Notes: a model not told the origin generated them from the sequence alone. A stretch of DNA of 64,000 nt from Nonomuraea sediminis (GCF_018531495.1 NZ_JAHDTI010000011.1:248001-312000), one strand, 5' to 3'. Counted from the stretch's first letter, positions 49,258-58,101 are shown. Made by a program: numbers and translations.

Positions 49258-50190
49258 TTACGCCCTGTGCCGACGTAGGGCGTGGTCGGTGGTCACCGCG
49301 GCCAGGATGAGCAGGCCCTCGACGATCGGCTCGTAGGTGGTGTCCCAGCCCAGGAGGTTGAAGCCGTTGCCGATCAGCGTGAGGATCGCCACGCCCGCCA
49401 TGCCGCGCCAGATGGCGCCCTCCCCGCCCAGGATGCTGGTGCCGCCGATCACGGCGGCGGCGATCGCGCTCAGTTCGAGCAGCGTGCCCATGCTCGCCTG
49501 CGCCGAGCCGCCGCGGGCGGCCAGCACCAGCCCCGCCAGCGCCGCGCAGACCCCGCTGACGGTGAACACGACGACCCTGACCCGCCCCACCCGGATGCCG
49601 GACAGCCGCGCCGCCTCAGGGTTGCCGCCGACGGCGTACACGCGCCGCCCCAGCGTGGTCCGCCACAACACGAGCGAGGTCACCGCGGCCACGACGAGCA
49701 GCATCAGCGACGGTACGGTGACCCCGCCGAGCACCGTCGGCCAGCTCAGCGACTGGAAGGCCGTCAGCCGCGCCGCGTCAGGGTAGACGATCGCCCCGCC
49801 GGTCAGGACGAGCGCCAGGCCGCGATAGACGATGCTCAACGCCAGCGTCACGATGAAGGAGTGGACGCGCGACAGCACCACGACCGTGCCGCTGACCGCG
49901 CCCATCAGCGCCCCGGCCAGCACCGCCGCGGCGATCCCCGCGCCCACGCCCGCCGCCCTGGTGACCAGCACGGCCACGATCGCGCTGACCGCGAGCACCG
50001 CACTGGCCGACAGGTCGAACACCCCGCCGATCATGCACATCGTGATGCCGCAGGTCAGCAGCCCCACGATGACGGCCTGGTCGAGCAGGTTGACCAGGTT
50101 GCCCTGGGTGAGGAACGTGCCCGTCGCCAGCGACAACGCCCCGACCAGGGCGGTCAGCGCCAGCAGGATGCCGAGGTCGCGCACTCTCAC
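49258..50190 (-). CDS. Ribose-type sugar ABC importer permease
   Basis: 310 residues, eight to ten helices, RbsC/BPD_transp_2 family. Markers are GITMCMIGGVFDLSASAVLA near 40-60, the VGGNPEAARLSGIRVGRVRV loop that contacts the ATPase, and the GGTSILGGEGAIWRG segment. GTG start overlaps the ATPase stop (GTGA). Third gene of the binding protein-ATPase-permease operon. Confidence 0.9.
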   Translation of the reverse strand: MRVRDLGILLALTALVGALSLATGTFLTQGNLVNLLDQAVIVGLLTCGITMCMIGGVFDLSASAVLAVSAIVAVLVTRAAGVGAGIAAAVLAGALMGAVSGTVVVLSRVHSFIVTLALSIVYRGLALVLTGGAIVYPDAARLTAFQSLSWPTVLGGVTVPSLMLLVVAAVTSLVLWRTTLGRRVYAVGGNPEAARLSGIRVGRVRVVVFTVSGVCAALAGLVLAARGGSAQASMGTLLELSAIAAAVIGGTSILGGEGAIWRGMAGVAILTLIGNGFNLLGWDTTYEPIVEGLLILAAVTTDHALRRHRA

Positions 50191-51659
50191 GACGGCTCCC
50201 CGGCGAAGGCGAGCGCCATGACGTCCTCGCGCGCGGCGCTCCCGCGCGCGAACTCGCCCACCACCCTGCCCGCCCGCATGACCAGGACGCGGTGTGACAG
50301 GCCGAGGACCTCCTCGATCTCGGAGGAGACCATCAGGACGGCGATGCCGCGCGCCGCCAGCTCGACAAGCAGCCGGTGGATCTCGATCTTCACGGCCACG
50401 TCCACCCCGCGGGTCGGCTCGTCCACCAGCAGCACCCTGGGCTCGCGCAGGAGCCACTTGCCGAACATCGCCTTCTGCTGGTTGCCCCCCGACAGCCCGG
50501 CGACCGGCCCGCGGGGATCGGCCGCGGTGATGTCCAGCCGGCCGGTCCAGGCGGCGACGTCGCGGGCCTCGGCGGCCCGCCGGACGAAGCCCGCGCGCCG
50601 CCGGGCGGGCAGGGAGGCCAGCGCCAGGTTCTCGCGCAGCGAGCGCACCAGCACCAGGCCCTGCTCCTGGCGGGACTCGGGCACCATCGCCATCCCGCGC
50701 GCCATGGCCGCGGCCGGCGTGGCCTGCCGTACCGGCTGCCCGTCGATCTCGACGCGGCCGGACGTGCGGCGCTCGGCGCCGAACAGCAGCCGCAGCGTCC
50801 GCGTCCTGCCGCTGCCGACCAGCCCGGCCAGGCCGACGATCTCGCCGGAACGGACCTCCAGCCTGGGCACGTCCAGCGTGCCCGCCGCGCGCAGGCCGGT
50901 GACGGACAGGACCACGGGCGCGTCGTCGGCGACCGGGCCCGGCTCGGGGTAGAGGACCTCGATCGGCCGGCCGACCATGTGCCGCACCAGCGAGTCCGGC
51001 GTCTGCTCCGACGCGGGCGAGGTGAGCACGTGCCGCCCGTCGCGCAGCACGGTGACGACCTCGCACGCCGACAGCACCTCAGGCAGCCGGTGCGAGATCA
51101 GCACCACGGCCGCCCCGTCCGCCGCCAGCCGCCGCAGCAGGTCGAGCAGCTGGTCCGCCTCGGCCTGCGTGAGCAGCGCCGTCGGCTCGTCCAGCGCGAT
51201 CACCCTGGGCTCGCCCGCCAGCGCGCGCAGGATCTCCACCCGCTGCCGGTCGGCCACCGACAGCTCCCGCACGGGCCTGTCCGCCTCGATCGCGAAGCCG
51301 GTACGGCCGAGCAGCGCCGCGAGCCGCCTGCGGTCGGCCCGCGGAGTCCACCACCCGCCGCGACCGGTCAAGCCGCCGAGGAAGACGTTCTCCAGCACCG
51401 ACAGCGCGGGGACCAGTGTCACCTCCTGCGTCACCAGCTTGATCCCGTGCGCGGCGCGCGGGGTCACGGGCCGCCCGTCGAGCAGGACCCGGCCCGCGTC
51501 CGGCGGGGTGAGGCCGGACATGATCCGCACCAGGGTGGTCTTGCCCGCCCCGTTCTCGCCGACCAGGCCGTGCACCCGGCCAGGCTCGAGGTCCAGGCTC
51601 ACCCCGTGCAGCACGGTCGTGCCCGCGTAGCTCTTGGTGACGCCCTCCAGCCGGATCAT
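50187..51659 (-). CDS. Duplicated sugar ABC importer ATPase (RbsA/MglA type)
   Basis: 490 residues with two fused nucleotide-binding halves. First half: Walker A GENGAGKTTL and Walker B VIALDEPTALL, but the signature is LSVADRQRVEI. Second half: the Walker A region is GLVGSGRTRTL (Arg replaces Lys, usual for RbsA-type second halves), signature LSGGNQQKAMFGKWL, Walker B VLLVDEPTRGVD. Overlaps both neighbours by 4 bases. Confidence 0.92.
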   Translation of the reverse strand: MIRLEGVTKSYAGTTVLHGVSLDLEPGRVHGLVGENGAGKTTLVRIMSGLTPPDAGRVLLDGRPVTPRAAHGIKLVTQEVTLVPALSVLENVFLGGLTGRGGWWTPRADRRRLAALLGRTGFAIEADRPVRELSVADRQRVEILRALAGEPRVIALDEPTALLTQAEADQLLDLLRRLAADGAAVVLISHRLPEVLSACEVVTVLRDGRHVLTSPASEQTPDSLVRHMVGRPIEVLYPEPGPVADDAPVVLSVTGLRAAGTLDVPRLEVRSGEIVGLAGLVGSGRTRTLRLLFGAERRTSGRVEIDGQPVRQATPAAAMARGMAMVPESRQEQGLVLVRSLRENLALASLPARRRAGFVRRAAEARDVAAWTGRLDITAADPRGPVAGLSGGNQQKAMFGKWLLREPRVLLVDEPTRGVDVAVKIEIHRLLVELAARGIAVLMVSSEIEEVLGLSHRVLVMRAGRVVGEFARGSAAREDVMALAFAGEPS

Positions 51660-52669
51660 TCGTCGTACTCGCCGGTGACGCCGGCCAGCACCTCCTTGGT
51701 GCCCAGGCTCTTGCCCGGCTGGACGTCGGTCATGATGTTGGCGGCGGGCACCTGCTCGCCGCGCGCCCTGTCCAGGCCCAGCTCGGCCGCCTTGGCGCCG
51801 AGGGTGCGCACCGGCAGGTAGTAGGCGGCGAACCAGCGGCCGTCCTGCACCGCCTTGACGGTCTGGCGCGAGCCGCCGTTGGCCACGTACATGATCTGCT
51901 TGCCCTTGGCGACCGCCTCGGCGCCGGCGACGGCCTGCGAGGAGCCGATGACGACGTCGATGCCCGGGTCGCGCTGCAGGATGTCCTGCATGGCCTTGCG
52001 GCCGGTGTCCTGGGTGTAGCCGCCTTCCACCTGCGCCACGAGCTTGACGCCGGGTGCCTGCTTCAGCACGCCGACGGCCGCCTGCGTCCTGGCGTTGTCG
52101 AGCGGCAGCGCTTTGAGCCCCTCCAGGTAGGCGACCTCGCACGGGTTCAGCTTCCTGCTCCGGCAGGCCTGGACCGCCAGCTCGCCGAGGGTCTGCCCGT
52201 TCCGCGTGGGCACGTCCACCAGCGTGACCGTGCCGTCCACCTGGGGTTGCGCGGTGTCGTAGCGGGTGCCGGCGGGGGTGAAGTGGATGACGACCGCGAT
52301 GCCGGCCCGCACGGCCGCCTGCAGCGCGGGGACCACGGCGGCGCCGTCGTTGGCCTGGACGACGAACACGTCGAAGCGCTTGGCGGTCACGGCGTCCTGG
52401 ATCTGGCGTACCTGCGCCTGCGCGTCGAAGTTGGGGTCGAAGAACTCGGCGGCGGCGCCGTGCGCCTTGGCGTAGTCCTCGATGCCGGCGAAGGTGGCCG
52501 AGGCGAAGGAGTTGGCCTTGGCGAAGCCGAAGAACGCGATGCGTTTCTGCGCGCCGCCGCTCGCGCTCGCGCTGGGCTGCGGCGGCCGGTCGGTGCTCGG
52601 ATTGACGCACGCGGCGGCCAGGAGCATCACCGCGGCGAGTACGGGTAACCCGGCCCATCGTGCGACCAT
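51656..52669 (-). CDS. Periplasmic-binding-type (family 4 fold) sugar-binding lipoprotein
   Basis: 337 residues. Lipoprotein signal LPVLAAVMLLAAACVN (lipobox AAAC). Then KRIAFFGFAKANSFASATFAG and DVFVVQANDGAAVVPAL, the type-1 periplasmic binding fold of ribose/galactose-binding proteins. Four cysteines in the mature chain: C21 (lipid) plus CRSRKLNPC, which may be a disulphide. Specificity unknown. First gene of the importer operon. Confidence 0.88.
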   Translation of the reverse strand: MVARWAGLPVLAAVMLLAAACVNPSTDRPPQPSASASGGAQKRIAFFGFAKANSFASATFAGIEDYAKAHGAAAEFFDPNFDAQAQVRQIQDAVTAKRFDVFVVQANDGAAVVPALQAAVRAGIAVVIHFTPAGTRYDTAQPQVDGTVTLVDVPTRNGQTLGELAVQACRSRKLNPCEVAYLEGLKALPLDNARTQAAVGVLKQAPGVKLVAQVEGGYTQDTGRKAMQDILQRDPGIDVVIGSSQAVAGAEAVAKGKQIMYVANGGSRQTVKAVQDGRWFAAYYLPVRTLGAKAAELGLDRARGEQVPAANIMTDVQPGKSLGTKEVLAGVTGEYDE

Positions 52670-52822
52670 CTCGGTCTCCTTCGCTTCCTGGCGTGGCTAC
52701 GCCGGCGAATGTGCACGTGAGGAAATTTCGCGACTTGCTGGACTTGATCATAGAGAAGCCCCCGCTTCCCCGTGTCGCGATTCGCGGCCAACTCTTCGGC
52801 GTGGACCGGCATCTAACGAACC

Positions 52823-53410
52823 ATGAAGATCACGCCGTTACTGATGGGCATTTCCGCGGCCGCACTGCTGGGCGCGTTCGCCGTTTCCCCGGCCTCCGCC
52901 GAGCAGACCAAGACCAAGACGGTGTCCTTCCGCGGGATGAGCATCGTCGTCCCCGCCGGATGGAAGGTGCGACGCAGCGACACGGACGCCGTGGGCAAGG
53001 ATTGGCTCCAGATCTGGACCACGTCCTGCCACTCCAAGCCCAGCTGCCCGAGCTTCGACATCGTCGGCCCCAAGGTGATCCGGGGCGGGGACGCCATGGA
53101 GTCCTACAAGACCGACCACCCCTTCGCGCCCGGCACCGGCGTCAGCGGCTGCCGGTTCAGGTCCGACACCAAATTCGGCGAGCGTTACCCGAGCACCAAG
53201 CCGGCCGTGAACGGCCACCGCGACCTCGGCAGCGGCCACAAGGCGCAATACCGCGAATGGGCCGCCGAATGCTACGACTTCAACACCAACAAGGCCGGCA
53301 AGCGTTTCACCCAGCGCGAGTGGTATCTCCCCAAGGCAGGGATCCTCGTCGCCGACGGCTGGAACACGCCCGGGCTGGCGAAGATCCTCGAGCAGGCAAC
53401 CTGGAGCTGA
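52823..53410 (+). CDS. Secreted protein of unknown function
   Basis: 195 residues. A clear Sec signal (MGISAAALLGAFAVSPASA, cleavage after ASA at about 26) precedes a mature part rich in Lys and Trp with four cysteines (TSCHSKPSCPS, SGCRF, AECYDF). These could form two disulphides. The opening VSFRGMSIVVPAGWKVRR resembles small extracellular proteins of actinomycetes whose role is not known. No neighbour explains it. Confidence 0.65.
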   Translation: MKITPLLMGISAAALLGAFAVSPASAEQTKTKTVSFRGMSIVVPAGWKVRRSDTDAVGKDWLQIWTTSCHSKPSCPSFDIVGPKVIRGGDAMESYKTDHPFAPGTGVSGCRFRSDTKFGERYPSTKPAVNGHRDLGSGHKAQYREWAAECYDFNTNKAGKRFTQREWYLPKAGILVADGWNTPGLAKILEQATWS

Positions 53411-53449
53411 CCTCACGACAGGTCGCGACGCCCCCGCCTTTCTCGGGAG

Positions 53450-53677
53450 TCAGTGACCGCGGGCCTCCAGCCAGGCGGTGGCGTCCACGAAGTGCACGTC
53501 GAAGCGGTCCTGATCGGGCAGCAGGACGTCGAAGGACTCCTCGCCGCGCTGGACCCGCCCGAGCGTCCTGAAGTACTCGAACCGGTCGACGCCCGGGGTC
53601 AGGACCGCGACCAGGTCGGCGGCGGACCCGGGCGCGGCGCCGAAGGCGTGCGGCACGCCGGGCGGGATCACCACCAT
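53450..53677 (-). pseudogene. C-terminal half of a cupin-domain protein
   Basis: 75 residues starting VVIPPGVPHAFGAAPGSAAD, the second cupin motif (PxGxPH) and the following strand. The chain ends DVHFVDATAWLEARGH. The first cupin motif and its metal ligands are absent, and there is no room upstream because the ankyrin gene ends at 53696. This looks like a gene that lost its 5' half. Confidence 0.6.
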
Positions 53678-53695
53678 CCCGCCCGATCACACCCA

Positions 53696-54622
53696 TCACC
53701 GATCGAGATGGGGGAGCGGGGTCGCGCCGCGGCGCAGCAGGTGCTCGACACTGGCCGTCCTGCCGTTCTCGGTGGCCAGGCGCAGCGCCTGCAGGTGGTA
53801 GCGGTCGTCCTCGGCGTCGATCGGGGTCCCGGCGGCCAGCAGCTGGTCGATCACGTCCAGCCGCTGGTGGTCGGCGGCCATGGCCAGGGCGCGGACGCGG
53901 TCCTGCAGCGGGGTGTCAGGCCCCAGCCAGCCCGTGACGTCCCCGGCCGCCGCGGCCTCGCCGAGGCTGTTCACCCGCGCACCGGCCGCCAGCAGCACCT
54001 CCACCACCTCGGTCATGCCGAACACCGCCGCGTGGAGCAGTGCCGTGCCGCCCGGCACCCCGCCGGAGGCCGGCGCCGCGGTCGCCTCCAGGTCGGCGCC
54101 CGCCTCGATGAGCACGGCGGCCACCTCGGCGTCGCCGTAGCTCGCGGCCGTGATCAGCGGGGTCTCCTGGTCGCCTGGCTCGCCGTTCACAGGAGCGCCC
54201 GCCGCCAGCAGCGCCCTGGCCACCGCGCCGGTGCCCGGCAGCGGCCCGTCCAGGCCCAGCCGCCCCGCGTCGAAGCGGAGCATCGCGACGTAGCCGAGCG
54301 GGGAAGCGCCGCGCGGGTGGTCGCACCAGCGGCGCATGCTCGTCCTGGCCAGCTCGGGCTGCTCGGCCAGCAGTACGGCGAGCCGCTCCAGGTCGCGCTG
54401 GTTGAGGATCTCGCGCCGCAGCACCTCGGTCCGCAACCTGCGCCAGCCGCCGAAGCCGTGCTCGCGGGCGATCGCGAGCTGGGCGCCTGCCAGCGTCAGG
54501 CGGGGCGACACGGCGTTCATCCGGGCCAGCGCGGCGGGATCGCCCGCCCTGGCCGCGCGGAGGAGTTCCTTGGCCTGGCGGCGCAGCTGGTCGAGATCGG
54601 GGCGCGCGGGAAGCTCGGGCAT
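53696..54622 (-). CDS. Ankyrin-repeat protein
   Basis: 308 residues. A helical N-terminal part (LDQLRRQAKELLRAARAGDPAALARM) is followed by about five ankyrin-like repeats from about 75. The clearest are ETPLITAASYGDAEVAAVLI and TALLHAAVFGMTEVVEVLL. No signal or membrane segment; probably a cytoplasmic protein-binding module. Actinomycete relatives carry the same N-terminal segment but no proven function. Confidence 0.82.
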   Translation of the reverse strand: MPELPARPDLDQLRRQAKELLRAARAGDPAALARMNAVSPRLTLAGAQLAIAREHGFGGWRRLRTEVLRREILNQRDLERLAVLLAEQPELARTSMRRWCDHPRGASPLGYVAMLRFDAGRLGLDGPLPGTGAVARALLAAGAPVNGEPGDQETPLITAASYGDAEVAAVLIEAGADLEATAAPASGGVPGGTALLHAAVFGMTEVVEVLLAAGARVNSLGEAAAAGDVTGWLGPDTPLQDRVRALAMAADHQRLDVIDQLLAAGTPIDAEDDRYHLQALRLATENGRTASVEHLLRRGATPLPHLDR

Positions 54623-54786
54623 GACGTCTCCTTCGTGGCCCGAGGTCCGCGTGCCAGGCCGAAAGGAGATCGTCGGCTTCGTCGAGCTGGGTGAGGTGAG
54701 GTGGACTCAGTCCTGCCCGCGGACCCGGAGGCGCCCTCACGCGCCCACCTCGACCATAGCCCGCCGGGTGCGCTCCGGCGGAGTCG

Positions 54787-55215
54787 TCAGCCCGCCAGGG
54801 TGCTCAGCAGCACGAGCACCAGCGTCGCCACCGCGAGCACGCCGTGGCCGCCCACGATCGCCACGGGGAAGTGGCTCTCCGGCGGGGCCGAGGCCGCGGT
54901 GTCCGGTTGCCCGGCAGCCACGGCCGCCTTGGCCCGCCGTACCTGGAGCCAGCGGGCGAGCATGGTGAAGCCGAGCACGGCGACCAGCAACAGCAGGATC
55001 AGGGCGGTCCAGGCCAGGGCCTTCGCGTCGGTGACGACGTAGAAGATCCAGGCGAGCAGGCCGACGGCGGCCAGGGCGAAGTGGCCGAAGATGACGGGAA
55101 CGGGCAGGTGGGTGGTGCCGCCCTGCCGGGCTCCGCCGCGCGAGAGCCACATGCCCAGCATGGTCACACCGCCCAGAGCGGTGAGGATCCAGAGGATCAG
55201 TGCGGCGATTTCCAT
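54787..55215 (-). CDS. Four-helix membrane protein, unknown
   Basis: 142 residues with four hydrophobic helices. Histidines at membrane edges (HLPVPVIFGHFALAAVG, HFPVAIVGGHGVLAVATLV) form a repeated PVxxxGH pattern in the second and fourth helices, which could bind haem or a metal. It follows the DUF2231 gene by two bases, so the two are cotranscribed. No family name recognised. Confidence 0.65.
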   Translation of the reverse strand: MEIAALILWILTALGGVTMLGMWLSRGGARQGGTTHLPVPVIFGHFALAAVGLLAWIFYVVTDAKALAWTALILLLLVAVLGFTMLARWLQVRRAKAAVAAGQPDTAASAPPESHFPVAIVGGHGVLAVATLVLVLLSTLAG

Positions 55216-55217
55216 GG

Positions 55218-55715
55218 CTACCTCTCAGCGTGATGGGTGAACCCTTCGGCTTGCGTGCTCTCGTCGGCGACGCGCACGCCGTAACGGAAAGCGAGCTTGC
55301 CCCCGAGATATCCGGCGACGGACAGCACGGCCAGGGCGGCCACGTTGAGCACGAGCACGCCCGCTCCCTCGCCGCCGTTGAGCCGCCACCACAGGTTGAT
55401 CGCGTAGGCGGCGGTCACCGACAGGGTCAGGGTCATGTGCAGCAGGCCCGTCTTGAAGGCGCGCGTGCCGGTCGGGATGGCGAACAGGTCGAGCGCCCCG
55501 ACGCAGGCCGCGCCGACCGCGCCCACGATGCCGATCGCGATGAGCCACAGCGCCCCGTCGGCCAGGAACCGGCCGTCGTCCACGAGATGGGAGGCGACGT
55601 CGAAGGCCAGGCTGGACACCCACGCGCCGATGGGCACGGTGACCAGGATCGGATGGTACGGGTGCCCGTACGGTCCCGCGAGTACGGCGCTGACCGGTTG
55701 CTTGCCTGGCGTCAC
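55218..55715 (-). CDS. DUF2231-family membrane protein
   Basis: 165 residues, four helices. The family signature GHPYHPILVTVPIGAW lies near residues 17-32. Histidines in HPYHP and later HMTLTLS may ligate haem, as suggested for the family; biochemical role unproven. GTG start at 55715. Divergent from the HTH regulator 105 bases away, which probably controls this pair. Confidence 0.8.
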   Translation of the reverse strand: MTPGKQPVSAVLAGPYGHPYHPILVTVPIGAWVSSLAFDVASHLVDDGRFLADGALWLIAIGIVGAVGAACVGALDLFAIPTGTRAFKTGLLHMTLTLSVTAAYAINLWWRLNGGEGAGVLVLNVAALAVLSVAGYLGGKLAFRYGVRVADESTQAEGFTHHAER

Positions 55716-55788
55716 GGCGACCAGCTCCCTAGCAGGAGGGCTTTTTCACTAACCAATGCTGGTCTTATTCCCTCGCACAGTCAAGACG

Positions 55789-55794
55789 TACAAT
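55789..55794 (+). promoter_or_regulatory. -10 box upstream of the HTH regulator
   Basis: TACAAT lies 26 bases upstream of the ATG at 55821. A TTATTC at 55765-55770 gives an 18-base spacer but is a weak -35. Confidence 0.4.
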
Positions 55795-55820
55795 TACGCC
55801 AATGCTCATGGGAGGTATGC

Positions 55821-56519
55821 ATGGATCTGGAGCTCGTGGGCGCGCTCGGCGAGCCCTCGCGCAGGGAGCTCTACCTCTACGTACGGCGTGCCAGGCGTCC
55901 CGTCACGCGGGACGAGGCCGCCGCGAGTGCCGGCATCTCCCGCAAGCTGGCCGCCTTCCACCTGGACAAACTCGTCACGGCCGGGCTGCTGCGCGCCGAG
56001 TACGCGGCGCCAGGGGGAGTGCGGAAGGTCGGCAGGCAGCCCAAGGTCTACGTGCCGGCCGACACGCAGGTCCAGGTCAGCATCCCCGAACGGCGCCACG
56101 AGTTCCTGGCGGGCCTCTTCCTCGAGGCGATCCTCGGTCAGCGTTCCGGCGAGGCGGGCACCGAGGCCGCCATCAGGACCTCACGGGAGCGTGGCAGGGA
56201 ACTGGGAGCCGCCGACCGGGCGGCGGCCCGCCCCGGGCGGCTCGGCGCGGAGCGCGCGCTCACGTTCTGCCGTGAGGTCCTCGAACGGCTCGGCTTCGAG
56301 CCCGACCGCGTCAGCCCGACGCGGGTGCGCCTGCGCAACTGCCCCTTCCACCCGCTGGCCGCCCAGGCGCCCGACCTGGTGTGCGCGATGAACCAGCAGT
56401 TCGTGACCGGCTACCTGGACGGGCTCGAGGTCACCGGGGTGCGGGCGAGCCTGGACCCGCGCGAGGGGGAGTGCTGCGTGCTGCTGGAGTCCGCGGCGGC
56501 TAGTCCGCGTGGGACCTGA
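55821..56519 (+). CDS. ArsR-like HTH regulator with a cysteine-rich C-terminal sensor
   Basis: 232 residues. Winged helix-turn-helix at about 20-55 (RDEAAASAGISRKLAAFHLD). The C-terminal part has RLRNCPFHPLAAQ, LVCAMNQQF and EGECCVLL. Spaced Cys and His residues of this kind occur in SufR-type regulators that hold an Fe-S cluster, so redox, iron or NO sensing is plausible. ATG 55821 has GGGAGG 6 bases upstream. Its 3' end overlaps the convergent HTH gene by 20 bases. Divergent from the DUF2231 pair. Confidence 0.75.
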   Translation: MDLELVGALGEPSRRELYLYVRRARRPVTRDEAAASAGISRKLAAFHLDKLVTAGLLRAEYAAPGGVRKVGRQPKVYVPADTQVQVSIPERRHEFLAGLFLEAILGQRSGEAGTEAAIRTSRERGRELGAADRAAARPGRLGAERALTFCREVLERLGFEPDRVSPTRVRLRNCPFHPLAAQAPDLVCAMNQQFVTGYLDGLEVTGVRASLDPREGECCVLLESAAASPRGT

Positions 56520-56970
56520 ACCGCTCGTGCGCGGCCTGCTTGGAGATCCCCATCGCCTCGCCCACGTCCGACCAGGACGCGCCGCCCTCCCTGGCCTTGG
56601 CCACGGCCTGGTCGAGCAGGGCGCGCTGCCAGCTCTCCACCTGCGACAGCAGGGTGAGGGCCGCAAGAGGACGCTCGGCCGTGAGGTTCACGATCTGCTC
56701 GCACAGCAGGTTCGACTTGATCACCAGCCAGCTGGGCGGCGCGGCCAGGAGCAGCGGCCCGGCGTGGACGGTCCACCGGCCCTCCGCCTCCTTGGCGCCC
56801 TCGGGCGTGGCCGGGTACTGCCGCCGGTCGGACCAGCCGCAGGAGCACGCGCCGCGGTAGCCGACGAAGTCCCTGGTGAACGCGCCGGCGGAGCGGGCCA
56901 GCTCCCCGCCGGGAAGCACCGGCGCCGCGAACCCCTCGTGCCCGGGGATGTCGGCCAATTTCAGAGTCAT
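56500..56970 (-). CDS. HTH DNA-binding protein with CSCGW motif, divergent from LD-carboxypeptidase
   Basis: 156 residues. The C-terminal helix-turn-helix ASWSDVGEAMGISKQAAHER is similar to that of small actinobacterial regulators. The N-terminal half includes YRGACSCGWSDRR, a possible zinc or Fe-S ligand pair. ATG 56970 is chosen because it follows two operator-like palindromes; the open frame upstream runs over them. Probably represses itself and the carboxypeptidase gene. Confidence 0.72.
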   Translation of the reverse strand: MTLKLADIPGHEGFAAPVLPGGELARSAGAFTRDFVGYRGACSCGWSDRRQYPATPEGAKEAEGRWTVHAGPLLLAAPPSWLVIKSNLLCEQIVNLTAERPLAALTLLSQVESWQRALLDQAVAKAREGGASWSDVGEAMGISKQAAHERFRSHAD

Positions 56971-56973
56971 GAG

Positions 56974-57020
56974 CGTCAAGATACCTTGACGCTCAACGTG
57001 ATCGTCAAGGTATCCTGACG
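56974..57020. promoter_or_regulatory. Two palindromic operators in a divergent promoter
   Basis: CGTCAAG-ATAC-CTTGACG (56974-56991) is a perfect inverted repeat. CGTCAAGG-TAT-CCTGACG (57003-57020) is nearly the same. Centres are 29 bases apart, between the two divergent start codons (56970 and 57023). The second site almost touches the carboxypeptidase GTG, so binding should block its transcription or translation. Confidence 0.75.
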
Positions 57021-57022
57021 AT

Positions 57023-58006
57023 GTGATCTTCCCTGCCAAGCTGAACAGAGGCGACGTCGTCCGGGTCGTCGCGCCGGCCATGTCGCGCTCCATGGTGATG
57101 GAGTACGACCACTCCGCCGTCATCGAGGCCAGGTTCGCCGACCTCGGCCTGAAGCTCACCTACGGCGACCACGTCGACGAGCGGGACGCCTTCGACTCCT
57201 CCAGCGTCGCCGCGCGGGTCGCCGACCTGCACGCCGCCTTCGCCGACCCGTCGGTGGCGGCGATCATGACGGTCATCGGCGGCTTCAACTGCAACGAGCT
57301 CCTGCCGCACCTGGACTGGGAGCTGATCCGCGCCAACCCGAAGATCCTGTGCGGATACTCCGACATCACGGCCCTGCAGAACGCCATCCTGGCCAGGACC
57401 GGGCTGGTCACCTACTCGGGTCCGCACTGGTCGACGTTCGGCATGCGGGACCACTTCGAGCAGACCCTGGAATGGTTCACCGCGGTCATGTTCGGCACCG
57501 CTCCCGTCGTCCTGACCCCGCCGGAGCGGTGGAGTGACGACCTCTGGTTCCTCGACCAGTCCAAGCGCGACCTGATGCCCAACGACGGCTGGTGGCGGCT
57601 GCGGCCCGGCGCCGCCGAAGGCCGCGTCGTCGGCGGCAACCTCTGCACGCTCAACCTGCTGCAGGGCACCGGCTACATGCCGTCCCTCGACGGCGCGCTC
57701 CTGATCGTCGAGGACGACCTCGAATCCCACCCGGCGACCTTCGCCCGCGACCTCACCTCGCTCCTCCAGCTCCCCGACGCCCGGGGAGTCCAGGGCCTGG
57801 TCGTCGGCCGCTTCCAGCAGGCCAGCCGCATGACCCGCCCCCTGCTCGAGCAGATCATCGCCACCCAGCCGGCCCTGGCGGGTCTCCCCGTCCTGGCCAA
57901 CGTCGACGTCGGCCACACCCACCCGCTGGCCACCTTCCCCGTCGGCGGGCAGGCCCGCCTCACCGTCACCGACGCCGGGGCCGACCTCACGCTCCTCCGC
58001 CACTAG
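57023..58006 (+). CDS. S66-family LD-carboxypeptidase (LdcA/MccF-like)
   Basis: 327 residues. The nucleophile Ser113 is in KILCGYSDITAL, the catalytic Glu region in LLIVEDDLESH, and His in VDVGHTHPLATFPVG. S66 enzymes cleave L,D bonds in murein tetrapeptides (LdcA) or amide bonds of nucleotide-peptide toxins (MccF immunity). The private HTH repressor with two operators favours an inducible immunity or signal-degrading role over constitutive murein recycling; that is inference. GTG start. Confidence 0.88.
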   Translation: MIFPAKLNRGDVVRVVAPAMSRSMVMEYDHSAVIEARFADLGLKLTYGDHVDERDAFDSSSVAARVADLHAAFADPSVAAIMTVIGGFNCNELLPHLDWELIRANPKILCGYSDITALQNAILARTGLVTYSGPHWSTFGMRDHFEQTLEWFTAVMFGTAPVVLTPPERWSDDLWFLDQSKRDLMPNDGWWRLRPGAAEGRVVGGNLCTLNLLQGTGYMPSLDGALLIVEDDLESHPATFARDLTSLLQLPDARGVQGLVVGRFQQASRMTRPLLEQIIATQPALAGLPVLANVDVGHTHPLATFPVGGQARLTVTDAGADLTLLRH

Positions 58007-58076
58007 GCCTGATCATCTTCGGAGGGTGACCTGGTAGGGTCGTGGGTCGTGGAGTGATGATCCGGCACCGGTGACA

Positions 58077-58101
58077 CGCCGTTCGAGCCTTGGCTCCGGC
58101 G
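58077..58101 (+). other. Strong stem-loop in the nucleotidyltransferase leader
   Basis: CGCCG-TTC-GAGCC-TT-GGCTC-CGGCG folds as two stacked 5-base stems with a 3-base bulge and a 2-base loop. It lies 36 bases before the ATG at 58138. Upstream are a tandem GTCGTGG and a TAGGGT that could be a -10. It could be an attenuator, RNA thermometer or terminator of the carboxypeptidase gene; there is no U-run. Confidence 0.45.

Noticed and set aside
55200..55820. Extension of the ArsR-like regulator upstream of 55821
   Set aside because: The added part is antisense to the DUF2231 gene; the ATG at 55821 has a good ribosome site and begins the conserved helix-turn-helix domain.
56971..57159. Longer start for the HTH protein divergent from the carboxypeptidase
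   Set aside because: It would code through both operators and into the carboxypeptidase gene; ATG 56970 fits the promoter layout.
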